Below, in pieces: positions 53,528-62,540 of a stretch of 64,000 nt of DNA. Made by a program: the position numbers and the translations under genes. The notes beneath the pieces are model-generated. The model searched no databases and had not been told where the DNA came from. It worked only from the letters and a program-made list of their open reading frames with translations. The stretch's first letter is position 1, and each line of letters starts with the position of its first letter. This DNA is from Alteromonas sp047556435 (GTDB lineage Bacteria; Pseudomonadota; Gammaproteobacteria; Enterobacterales; Alteromonadaceae), in the NCBI RefSeq assembly GCF_047556435.1, contig NZ_CP180210.1, positions 4,216,001 to 4,280,000 on the forward strand, in the 5' to 3' direction.

Positions 53528-54160
53528 ATGCCGTATTCCCACCGTAAAGCCGCGCCAAAGCGTGGCTTTACACTCTTAGAAGTCATGCTTGTGCTGTTGC
53601 TCATGGGGCTGGCGGCAGGTTATGTCATGTTTAACGCGTTTGGTGCCAGCCAGAGTGATCTGCTAAAGGCCCAGGCGAAACGCGTACAGGTCATAATAGA
53701 TATGGCCAGTGACTTTGCCGTACTCAACCAGCAGCAGCTTGGCCTTCGCATTGAAGAGCCCGACCGCGAATACTACTTTGTGTATCTGGACGATGAGGAC
53801 GAATGGCAGCGCCTGGAAGGCGAAGAGATTTACGAGCCCCACGAATTACCCGAGCCCTTTTCCTTTACTCTGAACCTTGATGATTTGCCCTGGGATGTGG
53901 AAGACCGACTATTTGACCGCGACCTGTTTGACGAGACACTAAGTGTGTCAGACGAAGGCGTCGACATTGGTAACGAGGAAGATAAAAAGCTGCCGCCGCC
54001 ACAAATTCTGATTATGTCCAGCGGCGAAATTACCCCATTCAGCCTGACGTTTAATTATGAGCCCGATTTTGGCGGTGAAGACGCTGCGTACTTTCGACTG
54101 TTTAATAAAGAAATGCCGCCGCTGGAACTGGAAGGTCCGTTAGAGGATCCAGAGCCATGA
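53528..54160 (+). CDS. gspH: Minor pseudopilin GspH
   Basis: A 210-residue pseudopilin with prepilin site KRGFTLLEVMLVLLLMG. The periplasmic part is unusually acidic, with runs such as YLDDEDEWQRLEGEEIYEPHE and a tail of Glu/Asp/Pro, and it is longer than most GspH (about 170-190). It overlaps gspI by 4 bases. Identity rests on the N-terminus and gene position. Confidence 0.93.
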   Translation: MPYSHRKAAPKRGFTLLEVMLVLLLMGLAAGYVMFNAFGASQSDLLKAQAKRVQVIIDMASDFAVLNQQQLGLRIEEPDREYYFVYLDDEDEWQRLEGEEIYEPHELPEPFSFTLNLDDLPWDVEDRLFDRDLFDETLSVSDEGVDIGNEEDKKLPPPQILIMSSGEITPFSLTFNYEPDFGGEDAAYFRLFNKEMPPLELEGPLEDPEP

Positions 54161-54543
54161 CACACAACTCAGGCATGACCTTACTGGAAGTGATGGTAGC
54201 GCTGTTAATCTTCGCGCTTACCGGCTCGGCCATTCTGAAAGCCGCGGGCGATCACTTAAGCAGCGTGGGGCAGATAGAGGAAATCACCTTTGCCAACTGG
54301 GTTGCCAGCAACCGAATGAACCAGTTGAAACTCACCGACACCTGGCCGCCCAAGAACAACCTTAAAGGCAGCATGGAAATGGCCGATCGCACCTGGTTCT
54401 GGCAGCAAACGGTAAAGAAAACCAACGACGATGACCTGCGCGCAGTGGATGTCACCGTAGGGTTAGACGAACAATACCAAAGCAGTCTGGTGACGGTGAC
54501 TACTTTCGTCGCCAAGCCGAAAAAAGAGGCGTTGACCAATTGA
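54157..54543 (+). CDS. gspI: Minor pseudopilin GspI
   Basis: A 128-residue pseudopilin with SGMTLLEVMVALLIFAL and the ANWVASNRMNQLKL block typical of GspI. It nucleates the pseudopilus tip with GspJ and GspK. Overlaps gspH by 4 bases. Confidence 0.96.
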   Translation: MTHNSGMTLLEVMVALLIFALTGSAILKAAGDHLSSVGQIEEITFANWVASNRMNQLKLTDTWPPKNNLKGSMEMADRTWFWQQTVKKTNDDDLRAVDVTVGLDEQYQSSLVTVTTFVAKPKKEALTN

Positions 54544-55169
54544 ACGCGCGCGGCTTTACCTTACTTGAAATCCTGATCGCCATGGCTATCTTCACCCTGA
54601 TTGGCCTGGCTTCTACGGGATTGCTGACCACCGTCATTGACAGTAATGCGCTTTCAGAAGAGCGTTTTGAAAAGCTGCAACAACTGCAACGCGCTATGAT
54701 CACCATTGAACGGGATATCCAACAGGCCGTGCCGCGCGCGGTTCGTCATAACGGTGAAAAACAGGAAATCGTTATGACCGGGGGCATGCGTGAAGACAGC
54801 GATGCCGGTTTTATTGGTTTTGTTCGCAGTGGCTGGGACAACCCACAAATGATGCTGCCCCGCAGCACCATGCAACCTGTGGCTTATCGCCTGAATGAAG
54901 GCAAACTAGAAAGAAATTACAGCAATTACGTCGATAACGTCATTGGCTTTGAACCCAAAACCCGCGTAATGCTGGAAAACGTCACTGACTTCAAAGTGGA
55001 GTTTATTGCCAATGAGGCCACGCGCACCCGCTCAATGGATGATGACGAATTAAACTGGTCAGAAAGCTATACCGGAGCCGCGCTGCCCCGCGCTGTCGCC
55101 ATTGAAATTGTCAGTGAAGACTTCGGCCGCATTCGCCGCGAGTTTGTCATAAGCGGAGCGACACTGTGA
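54540..55169 (+). CDS. gspJ: Minor pseudopilin GspJ
   Basis: A 209-residue pseudopilin with prepilin site ARGFTLLEILIAMAIFTL and LQRAMITIERDIQQ. Translation appears to start at TTG overlapping the gspI stop (ATTGA), with AGAGG about 10 bases upstream; no other start would keep the prepilin leader. Confidence 0.95.
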   Translation: MNARGFTLLEILIAMAIFTLIGLASTGLLTTVIDSNALSEERFEKLQQLQRAMITIERDIQQAVPRAVRHNGEKQEIVMTGGMREDSDAGFIGFVRSGWDNPQMMLPRSTMQPVAYRLNEGKLERNYSNYVDNVIGFEPKTRVMLENVTDFKVEFIANEATRTRSMDDDELNWSESYTGAALPRAVAIEIVSEDFGRIRREFVISGATL

Positions 55170-56155
55170 AATCGATGCAGCGACAGCAAGGCGTTGCCCT
55201 GATGATCGTGCTGATGATTGTCGCGCTGGTCTCTGTGCTAGCGACTGAGATGGGTAGCCGCCTGCAGTTACAGGTACAGCGTACCATGAACATTAAAGAT
55301 AATAATCAGGCATACTGGTACGCGATGGGCGCAGAAGCGTTTGCGCGCAAATCGATTAGTACGCTGATGGAAGAAACCGGCGAAAAGATTACGCTACAAC
55401 AACCCTGGGCGCAGGAATTTACCTATCCACTGGATGGTGGCGGCCTGAACGCGCGGCTTGAAGACATGCAAAGCTGCTTTAATTTAAATGCGCTGGCCGG
55501 CGGCTCGACATCTCAGAATAGCGGTCAACAAAATGTGACGCAGGCCATGCAGGCGTTTCATACGATGTTGCTTGCCACCGAATTGGAAATCGACAGCTAT
55601 ACCGCCGATACTATTCGCGATAGTCTGGCTGACTGGCTGGATGAAGATGACATGATGCGGCCCTATGGCGCTGAAGACAGTGAATATGAGTCGCGGGAAT
55701 ACCCGTATCTTGCCGCCAACGCACTCATGACTGCACAATCGGAATTGCGGCTGGTTAACGGCGTGGAAGCCGGGTTGCTGGTTGCCCTTGAGCCTCTTAT
55801 TTGTGTACTGCCCGAGGTCGATACGCTTAAAATCAATGTGAATACTATTCCGCCGGAACGCGCCGCGTTGCTTGCCGGGATCACAGGCCTGTCGCTGCAA
55901 CAGGCAGCCAATTTACTGTCCAGTCGTCCGGAAGATGGCTGGGATGATGCTGGAGCCTTTTTGGCAGAACCGGTCATTGAAGCCCTGGATTTAACGCAGG
56001 AACAGCGTGACTGGATAGCCGTCACCACAGAGTATTTTATTTTGCACACCAAGACCCGCTACAATAAGGCATCATTCAGTATGTCGACCTTATTTAATGC
56101 CAAAGAGTCCGGTGTGGTCAGCGTGCTGCGGCGCGAGTTTGGAGGAGTAGATTAA
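55166..56155 (+). CDS. gspK: Minor pseudopilin GspK
   Basis: A 329-residue pseudopilin, the large tip subunit. Its leader ends QQGVALMIVLMIVALV, and residue +5 is not Glu, which is usual for GspK. The globular domain has ARLEDMQSCFNLNAL, LADWLDEDDMMRP and ININTIPPE-like VDTLKINVNTIPPERAALL. GTG start overlapping gspJ by 4 bases with GGAG 7 bases upstream. Confidence 0.96.
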   Translation: MKSMQRQQGVALMIVLMIVALVSVLATEMGSRLQLQVQRTMNIKDNNQAYWYAMGAEAFARKSISTLMEETGEKITLQQPWAQEFTYPLDGGGLNARLEDMQSCFNLNALAGGSTSQNSGQQNVTQAMQAFHTMLLATELEIDSYTADTIRDSLADWLDEDDMMRPYGAEDSEYESREYPYLAANALMTAQSELRLVNGVEAGLLVALEPLICVLPEVDTLKINVNTIPPERAALLAGITGLSLQQAANLLSSRPEDGWDDAGAFLAEPVIEALDLTQEQRDWIAVTTEYFILHTKTRYNKASFSMSTLFNAKESGVVSVLRREFGGVD

Positions 56156-57354
56156 TGGAACAACTTCTGGTCAGGCTGGGCTCAAAAGCCACAGATCCGG
56201 TCCACTGGCTGGTTTGGTCCAGTTCCGAAGAGGAAATTATTGCCTCCGACGAACTTGTGGACGCCCAGCAGTTGAGCACACTGTCTGAACGCGCAGGCCA
56301 GCGCCCGGTGATTGCCCTTGCGCCCACCAGCGATATCCTGATGAAGTGGGTAGAGCTGCCGCCAAAAGCCAGCCGTAAAATTCTGTCAGCCATTCCGTTT
56401 ATGCTGGAAGATGAGCTTGCGACAGATATCAGCAAACAGTTTTTTGCCATTGGGCCGAAGCAGGGCAACCATCAGGCCGTCGCCGTGGTGGCTCATGAGC
56501 AAATGGATGCGTGGCAGGGTTGGCTTGCATCGGCAGGACTTTATTGCGACACCATCATGCCCGATGTGCTTGCGGTGCCTGAACACGAAGGCGGTTGGGC
56601 GCTGCTGACGCTTGGCGAACAGGTTTTACTGCGTGAAGACAGCTGGAAAGGCATGCAGGGCGAGATCCAGTGGATGCTGCCGTTACTCACCCATTATGCA
56701 AAACAAAGCGAAACGCCGGTCAGCATCGCGAATTATTCCGATCTGGATATTTCCGGCATCCCCAACACCGAACAGCAATCTGCGCCGCTTGAACTGCCCA
56801 TGCATGTACTGGCGAAAGAAGCCATGGAATGCAAATTCAATCTGCTGCAGGGCGACTACAAAGTGCGCAAAAAACGCAGTGGAGTCTCGTATCAGTGGCG
56901 CGTTGCCGCCGTACTGGCAGTGCTGGCACTTACTACCGCTTTAGTAGATAAGGGCATCACGCTGTATCAGCTAAAGAACCAGAACGAGGCGCTGCGCGTG
57001 CAAATCAGTGACACCGTCGATGCTGGATTTCCGAATATCGGCGTGTACCGCGATGTTCGCCGCAAGGTTCGTTCGGAGCTAGCCAAACTTGAACAAGGCG
57101 GAGGTTCCGCCTCGATGTTGGTGATGCTCGATCAACTGGCAGGTGCATTTAACGAGACCAAGGTAAAGCCGCAAACACTGCGTTTTGACGCTAACCGCAC
57201 TGAAATCCGGATCCAGGCTGAGGGGGACAGCTTTGAGTCTCTGGAGCAGTTTCGCCGGATCGCCGAAAATGCAGGTTTTGTTGTTGAGCAGGGCGCAATA
57301 AACAATCGCGATGACGGTGTGGTCGGCAGCGTATCAATAAGGAGTACTTCGTGA
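56155..57354 (+). CDS. gspL: Type II secretion assembly protein GspL
   Basis: A 399-residue bitopic protein. The cytoplasmic actin-like domain (about 1-235, with ISAIPFMLEDELATDI) binds GspE, one membrane helix lies at about 247-265, and the periplasmic ferredoxin-like domain (about 300-399) meets GspM. Overlaps the gspK stop by one base. Confidence 0.96.
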   Translation: MEQLLVRLGSKATDPVHWLVWSSSEEEIIASDELVDAQQLSTLSERAGQRPVIALAPTSDILMKWVELPPKASRKILSAIPFMLEDELATDISKQFFAIGPKQGNHQAVAVVAHEQMDAWQGWLASAGLYCDTIMPDVLAVPEHEGGWALLTLGEQVLLREDSWKGMQGEIQWMLPLLTHYAKQSETPVSIANYSDLDISGIPNTEQQSAPLELPMHVLAKEAMECKFNLLQGDYKVRKKRSGVSYQWRVAAVLAVLALTTALVDKGITLYQLKNQNEALRVQISDTVDAGFPNIGVYRDVRRKVRSELAKLEQGGGSASMLVMLDQLAGAFNETKVKPQTLRFDANRTEIRIQAEGDSFESLEQFRRIAENAGFVVEQGAINNRDDGVVGSVSIRSTS

Positions 57355-57830
57355 AGGCATTACTTGATAAATTCCGCGCCCTCACTGAACGCGAGCAACA
57401 ACTGGTTATTTTATCCGGCGTATTTGTCGTGGTTGCCATTTTTTACTGGGGAATCTGGTCACCGCTAACCACCAGCATCGAACAACAGCGCCAGCTTCTG
57501 GATAACCAGCAGTCGCTGCTGACCTGGGTGAAAGACAGCGCCGCCCGTGCACAGCAGCTTCGTCGAAGCTCGACAGGAAACACCAGCTTCTCTGGCAGTT
57601 TGCCCCAGGCCGTTAACCGCACTACTAACCAGCACAACATCGCGATTTCCCGCATGCAGCCGCAAGGCGAAGAGTTACAGGTGTGGGTTGATCAGGCGCC
57701 GTTTAATGACGTGCTGGCCTGGCTCCAGACCATGGAAAAAATGGGCATTGTTATCCTGCAGGCCGATATTGCTGAAGCGGATGTGGAAGGTCACATCAAA
57801 ATTCGTCGATTACAGTTAGGAAAAGCATGA
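57351..57830 (+). CDS. gspM: Type II secretion protein GspM
   Basis: A 159-residue inner-membrane protein: short cytoplasmic start with LTEREQQLVIL, a membrane helix (about 20-38), and a periplasmic part with INRTTNQHNIAISRMQPQG-type pairing. GTG start overlapping gspL by 4 bases. Confidence 0.95.
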   Translation: MKALLDKFRALTEREQQLVILSGVFVVVAIFYWGIWSPLTTSIEQQRQLLDNQQSLLTWVKDSAARAQQLRRSSTGNTSFSGSLPQAVNRTTNQHNIAISRMQPQGEELQVWVDQAPFNDVLAWLQTMEKMGIVILQADIAEADVEGHIKIRRLQLGKA

Positions 57831-58582
57831 AGTCTCGTATTGGATGGATAGCCGGTGGCATACTGGCGTTCCTCATCTTTCTTATTGCGTATTTGCCCGC
57901 CAGTCAGATAGTGGGACGAATAGAATTACCCCGTAATGTGTCTGTATCTGGAGTGACTGGTACAGTGTGGGAAGGCAAAGCTCAGACGGTCGTTGTTAAT
58001 GGCCTGCCGGTGTATGACATCAAATGGGATGTTAACCCGTGGGCGCTGCTTATCGGGAATATCAGTGTCACTCTGGATGCTGGCAATTTTCGCGATGCTG
58101 ACGCCATTGCATTCGAAGGACCGGTATCCACCAGCATGTTTAATCTCCAGCACGTGGAGTCTGATGGTTTTTTATTATTTCTTCCGGTAGACAGGGTGTT
58201 AGCACAATTTCCGCTTCCACTTCCGGTTAACGCTGGTGGCCGCTTTAGGGTGCGTCTGGAAACATTGTCTTTCGGCCCCTCGTGCGAATCACTGCAGGGC
58301 TTCGGTGACTGGTTGAATGCGACGGTGGCCGGCACCAAAGGACCTATCGATTTTGGCAACTACACCGCCAGGCTAACCTGCAACGGAGATGATATCGCGG
58401 TGGATGTGGAAGAGCCCAATAAATTGGGACTCACAATGAACGCCGTGATTGCGCCTGATTTCAATGTAAAAGGGGTCAGTGGTCGCTTTAAGCCGGATGA
58501 CAGCCTGCCAGACGAAGTGCATCAGGCGTCGCGTTTCTTTGGTCAGCCTGGCCCTGAGGGCTACATCCAGATTGATCTGTAA
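57827..58582 (+). CDS. gspN: Type II secretion protein GspN
   Basis: A 251-residue protein with one N-terminal membrane helix and a periplasmic part. The ASQIVGRIELPRNVSVSGVTGTVWEGKA block and WDVNPWALL mark GspN, an accessory T2SS gene absent from some systems. Last gene of the operon; a bidirectional terminator lies 80 bases downstream. Confidence 0.93.
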   Translation: MKSRIGWIAGGILAFLIFLIAYLPASQIVGRIELPRNVSVSGVTGTVWEGKAQTVVVNGLPVYDIKWDVNPWALLIGNISVTLDAGNFRDADAIAFEGPVSTSMFNLQHVESDGFLLFLPVDRVLAQFPLPLPVNAGGRFRVRLETLSFGPSCESLQGFGDWLNATVAGTKGPIDFGNYTARLTCNGDDIAVDVEEPNKLGLTMNAVIAPDFNVKGVSGRFKPDDSLPDEVHQASRFFGQPGPEGYIQIDL

Positions 58583-58659
58583 TATCAGACAATGAGCCCA
58601 ACACTTGTTATTGCTGGCCTGATATCACTGCGCCAAAAATGAATACGTGAAACACGCAT

Positions 58660-58688
58660 AAAAAAGCCGGGACAATCCCGGCTTTTTT
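58660..58688. terminator. Bidirectional terminator between gspN and the aldehyde dehydrogenase gene
   Basis: AAAAAAGCCGGGA, loop CAA, TCCCGGCTTTTTT; a 7-bp GC-rich stem with T-runs in both directions, serving the convergent gspC-N and dehydrogenase transcripts. Confidence 0.95.
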
Positions 58689-58703
58689 ACACAAAAGATT
58701 AGG

Positions 58704-60080
58704 TTACTCGGCAACCATAATCGACTTGATATTAACAAATTCGCGAATACCAAAGCCGCCATGTTCACGACCATAGCCACTGTCTTTCACGCCACCGAAT
58801 GGCAGGTTAGGCTTCGCCAGGTTATACCCGTTGATGTTTACCATACCGGTATCAAACTCATCTTTCGCCAGTTTCAGCGCTTTGTCTGTGTCCTGACTGA
58901 AGATTCCGCCACCCAGGCCGTAGCGCGAGTCATTTGCTACGCGCATGGCTTGCTTGTCGTCGCGTACGCGAATGAGTGACGCCACGGGGCCAAACAATTC
59001 ATCATCGTAAGCCGGCATCCCTGGTTCGACATCCTCAAGAATAGTGATGGGATAGAAATATCCTTCTGAATCCGGCATTTCGCCGCCCAACGTAAGCGTT
59101 GCCCCGGCCTTCACCGATTCCATCACCTGATCGTGCAGGTCATCACGTAAGTCCTTACGTGCCATCGGGCCAAGATCGGTATCTTCTTTTGCCGGATCAC
59201 CCATTTTCAGCTTCTTACACTGAGCAACAAATTTTTCCCTGAATTCATCGTAAACCGAATCGACAACCACAAACCGTTTCGCTGCAACACAGGTTTCGCC
59301 GTTATTAATTACCCGGCCCTGAATACACATTTTCACCGCATGATCGATGTCGGCGTCTTCCAATACCAAAAAGGCATCGTTACTGCCCAACTCCATCACG
59401 GTTTTTTTCGACAGACTGGCAGCCTCTTTAGCAACCTGCTTTCCAATTTCATCACTGCCGGTAAAGGTGACACCACGCACGTTGTCGTGGTTAATCAGAG
59501 CATTGGCCGTTTTGCCATCAATAAGCAGCGACTGATACACATTTTTGGGGAAGCCTGCATCTTCATACAGCTGTTGGATGGCTACTGCCATACCAAATAC
59601 ATTGCGCGCATGTTTCAGCACCGTCGTGTTACCAGCCATAATGTTGGATACACTGTATCGGATAACCTGATAAAGCGGGAAATTCCACGGCTGGATCCCC
59701 AGAATAACGCCGATTGGCTGATAGGTAATTACCGCTCGTCCGCCTTCAAACACTCTATGCTCATCTTCCAGAAACTCTTCGCCATGCTCAGCGGTGTAGC
59801 GACAGATTTCGGCACAAAGCGCTACTTCCTGTTCACCCTGACTGGCTATTTTGCCCATTTCCTTCGTCATCAGGTTCACCAGGTCGTCGCTGCGTGACTC
59901 CATCAGGTCAGCCAGGCTGTTCAATAATTTTGCTCGTAAATCAAAGCTGGTTGTTCGCCAGGTAAGATACGCCTCGTGGGCACGATCCACTGCCGCTTTT
60001 GCGTCGTCTTCTGACAACAAATGATAATGGTCAAGTTTATCCCCGGTAGCGGGGTTGTACGTAGTTACTGTCTCGCTCAT
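58704..60080 (-). CDS. NAD(P)-dependent succinate-semialdehyde dehydrogenase-type enzyme
   Basis: A 458-residue aldehyde dehydrogenase. GVILGIQPWNFPLYQ, TGSDEIGKQVAKEAA, the catalytic Glu in MELGSNDAFLVL, and the catalytic Cys in NNGETCVAAKRF are all there. Its length and sequence resemble the shorter E. coli Sad (YneI) more than GabD, so oxidation of succinate semialdehyde to succinate is the best guess; other aldehydes are possible. It is a single gene. Confidence 0.88.
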   Translation of the reverse strand: MSETVTTYNPATGDKLDHYHLLSEDDAKAAVDRAHEAYLTWRTTSFDLRAKLLNSLADLMESRSDDLVNLMTKEMGKIASQGEQEVALCAEICRYTAEHGEEFLEDEHRVFEGGRAVITYQPIGVILGIQPWNFPLYQVIRYSVSNIMAGNTTVLKHARNVFGMAVAIQQLYEDAGFPKNVYQSLLIDGKTANALINHDNVRGVTFTGSDEIGKQVAKEAASLSKKTVMELGSNDAFLVLEDADIDHAVKMCIQGRVINNGETCVAAKRFVVVDSVYDEFREKFVAQCKKLKMGDPAKEDTDLGPMARKDLRDDLHDQVMESVKAGATLTLGGEMPDSEGYFYPITILEDVEPGMPAYDDELFGPVASLIRVRDDKQAMRVANDSRYGLGGGIFSQDTDKALKLAKDEFDTGMVNINGYNLAKPNLPFGGVKDSGYGREHGGFGIREFVNIKSIMVAE

Positions 60081-60670
60081 CAGTCATTCCTCCTGAATTT
60101 AACGTGACAGTGAGGTTGCAACTACGAGGCCAATACCGGATAGAGATTTTATTTATTTCTTATCAAATACTTACCAATAAATATTGGAAACAAGCCAATT
60201 CTGGGAAAGTACAAAAAGCAGTAAAGATTACGACCTGGCAGATAAGTTTTTCATGTCAGAGTCCTGCAAAATGACGTTTTCGATGAAGGTGTAGACGTCA
60301 TGCAATAATAGCCATGTGGAGAAAAAGCCTCGCTTCGTACAGGCTGTATATGGCAAAACCCGTTGCCTCCCTATCCCTGTCAGGTGACCCGGCAGGCGCG
60401 TCGGAGCAGCATGCGACTGCGTTCAGCGTAAAAGAAGAATTGCGGTCTTTCGTCTTAATGCTGTTCTTGCGCTTCCCGTTTTCACTACAGAGTTATGGCA
60501 AGAAGCGCGTCAATAACAGTTCATCGATGAGGGGCTGCCCCACTGCTCATTCCTTTCGAGCAGGCGGCGAGTTTACGCAGTGAAAAAGCAGTAAAAAGAT
60601 GTGCGGAATAAATTTAAATAAAAATAAACGGGTGTGTCAGAGCATTATTTAGCTTTCTTGCTGCTGATAG
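60081..60670. other. Long intergenic stretch of uncertain content
   Basis: About 590 bases. The right-hand part is A+T-rich. An open frame of 89 codons at 60314-60583 has no ribosome site and reads like low-quality coding; it may be a fragment or an interspersed repeat. A small hairpin AGCCT/AGGCT lies near 60325-60345. I see no RNA gene or terminator. Confidence 0.4.
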
Positions 60671-61204
60671 TTAATACAAATCCGGAAAGTTAAAGGGAGC
60701 CAGTGCCAACGTAACTGCCAGCTCATACACTGACTGGCGGGTAGCACGATTATGCGTAAGCAGGCCGATAGCTCCCACTTGTTGTTTGATATTGTGGGTG
60801 TTGAACAATCTGTCCATTTCCGGCCCCAACTCTTTGCCTTCCTGAAGCGCCTGGAATACGGAAGGTGGCAGCGGCAGATTTGCACTGCGACCAACCGACC
60901 ACTTTTCCCGGTGGCAGATTGCCACATAGGCAAAGGTAGCAGGACCATCTTCAAATACATCGACGCCACCTTCAATGGCGACATACCAGGCATCCGGGTA
61001 ATCGTCCAGCATCAGGGCCATGCAGGCCTCGACTCGGTTAATTGCTCCCTGACGCGTTTCCTGAGACGTCAGGGGTTGATCCGCTACGCCACTTTTTACG
61101 CCAAGGCCGACGGTAAGCAGGGGCATTTCCAACATATCACCAATTGCAAACTCTACGGCTTCTACTTTGACCGGGTTTCTCGACCCCACAAAACAATCTG
61201 CCAT
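60671..61204 (-). CDS. yjjX: Inosine/xanthosine triphosphatase
   Basis: A 177-residue house-cleaning enzyme that hydrolyses ITP and XTP so that they are not built into nucleic acids. FVGSRNPVKVEAVEFA, QPLTSQETRQGAINR, YVAIEGGVD and IGLLTHNRATRQSVYE match the YjjX family. It lies 4 bases after yrfG and is probably co-transcribed. Confidence 0.93.
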   Translation of the reverse strand: MADCFVGSRNPVKVEAVEFAIGDMLEMPLLTVGLGVKSGVADQPLTSQETRQGAINRVEACMALMLDDYPDAWYVAIEGGVDVFEDGPATFAYVAICHREKWSVGRSANLPLPPSVFQALQEGKELGPEMDRLFNTHNIKQQVGAIGLLTHNRATRQSVYELAVTLALAPFNFPDLY

Positions 61205-61208
61205 TACA

Positions 61209-61904
61209 TTACTCCTTACGACCAGCGGTAACGGGATTCTGCCGGATATCGTTCACAAGCGAGCGATAGTCAGAAACCGCGGGGAATCCATCGATGTCTC
61301 TGGCAGGTAGCTGACTGTCCGGGTTGCTCACTGCCAACAGGTGGTTAATACCAAAGTCTTTCGCTGCTTGCAGAATGGTCAGACTATCATCCACAAACAG
61401 GGTTCTGGCCGGGTCGAACCCCAGACGAGCCTGCAGTTTCTGCCACAATAACTGTGATTCTTTCGTCACGCCAAACTCATGGGTAGAGATGAGATTATCA
61501 ATGTGACTGTCCAGTTTGGTGTGCTCAATTTTCAGCGACAGACTGCCCGGATGCGCATTGGTCACCAGCACCACTTCTCTGTGACTCTCGTGAAGGGCAT
61601 CCAGGAAGGGGATGGTATCTTCACGCATGGCGATGAGATGCTCAACTTCCCGCTTGGCCGCCATAATGTCCAGCTGTAACTCCTCTGCCCAGTAATCCAG
61701 ACAATACCACTGAATTTTCCCCGACACCCGCTCATAATGCGCCAGCATGTTCGCCCGACACACCTCCAGCGGCTCTCCTGTTTTCTCTGCCAGCTTTTTC
61801 GGCAAATGCTCAATCCAAAAGTGGTTATCAAACCGTAGATCAAGCAGGGTACCGTCCATATCCAGTAAGACAGTGTCGATTTCATTCCAGGGCAGAAATG
61901 GCAA
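61209..61904 (-). CDS. yrfG: GMP/IMP nucleotidase of the HAD family
   Basis: A 231-residue HAD phosphatase. DTVLLDMDGTLLDL is motif I, VTNAHPGSL motif II, and TLFVDDS motif IV; DNHFWIEHLP and IQWYCLDYW are YrfG marks. It dephosphorylates purine mononucleotides. The most probable start is TTG 61904, with AAGGA 7 bases before it; this places the N-terminus as in E. coli YrfG. A longer frame to 62198 would run across the divergent nudE start and is rejected. Confidence 0.93.
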   Translation of the reverse strand: MPFLPWNEIDTVLLDMDGTLLDLRFDNHFWIEHLPKKLAEKTGEPLEVCRANMLAHYERVSGKIQWYCLDYWAEELQLDIMAAKREVEHLIAMREDTIPFLDALHESHREVVLVTNAHPGSLSLKIEHTKLDSHIDNLISTHEFGVTKESQLLWQKLQARLGFDPARTLFVDDSLTILQAAKDFGINHLLAVSNPDSQLPARDIDGFPAVSDYRSLVNDIRQNPVTAGRKE

Positions 61905-61973
61905 GCGATTTTCCTTATAATACAGTAAGCTTAATGACAGACCGCCATGATAACGAAAGTTGTAGCGAGAGAC

Positions 61974-62537
61974 ATGCGAAATATTGATCCAGACAAGCCA
62001 CTCCCCCAAATCCATCACCGGGAAATTGTTGCCCGGAGTAAATTGTTCAGAGTCGAGCAGGTTGACCTGGAGTTCTCGAACGGCGCTACCCGCCAGTTTG
62101 AACGCATGGCAGGAACCAATCGTGGTGCGGTAATGATTGTGCCCATGCTGGACGCCGACACCATGATCCTTATTCGTGAATATGCCGCCGGTACCCACTC
62201 CTATCAGCTGGGCTTTCCGAAAGGCCTGATTGACCCCGGTGAGAGCCCCCTTGAAGCCGCTAACCGCGAGCTACAGGAAGAGGCAGGCTTCGGTGCCAAC
62301 GTGCTTCACGATATCCATCAGGTCAGTATGGCCCCCACCTTTTTTAATGCCACAATGAACATTGTGATTGCCAGTGATCTCTATGAAAAGCGGTTACCCG
62401 GCGATGAGCCAGAGCCCCTTGAGGTAGTGACCTGGCCGCTTGCAGAAGCCGACGCGTTGCTGGCGCGTGAAGACTTTATTGAGGCGCGTTGTATTGCTGC
62501 ACTTCTGCTTGCACAAAAGTGGCTTAAGGAGCAATAA
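61974..62537 (+). CDS. nudE: ADP-compounds hydrolase NudE
   Basis: A 187-residue Nudix hydrolase. The Nudix box GLIDPGESPLEAANRELQEEAGF is complete. It splits ADP-ribose, NADH and Ap3A. VARSKLFRVEQVDLEFSNGA aligns with the E. coli start, so I start at ATG 61974 rather than 61947. The gene diverges from yrfG, and cysQ follows 3 bases later. Confidence 0.95.
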   Translation: MRNIDPDKPLPQIHHREIVARSKLFRVEQVDLEFSNGATRQFERMAGTNRGAVMIVPMLDADTMILIREYAAGTHSYQLGFPKGLIDPGESPLEAANRELQEEAGFGANVLHDIHQVSMAPTFFNATMNIVIASDLYEKRLPGDEPEPLEVVTWPLAEADALLAREDFIEARCIAALLLAQKWLKEQ

Positions 62538-62540
62538 CCT

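Noticed and set aside
60314..60583. 89-residue plus-strand protein
   Set aside because: No ribosome site and no recognisable features; described instead as uncertain intergenic content.
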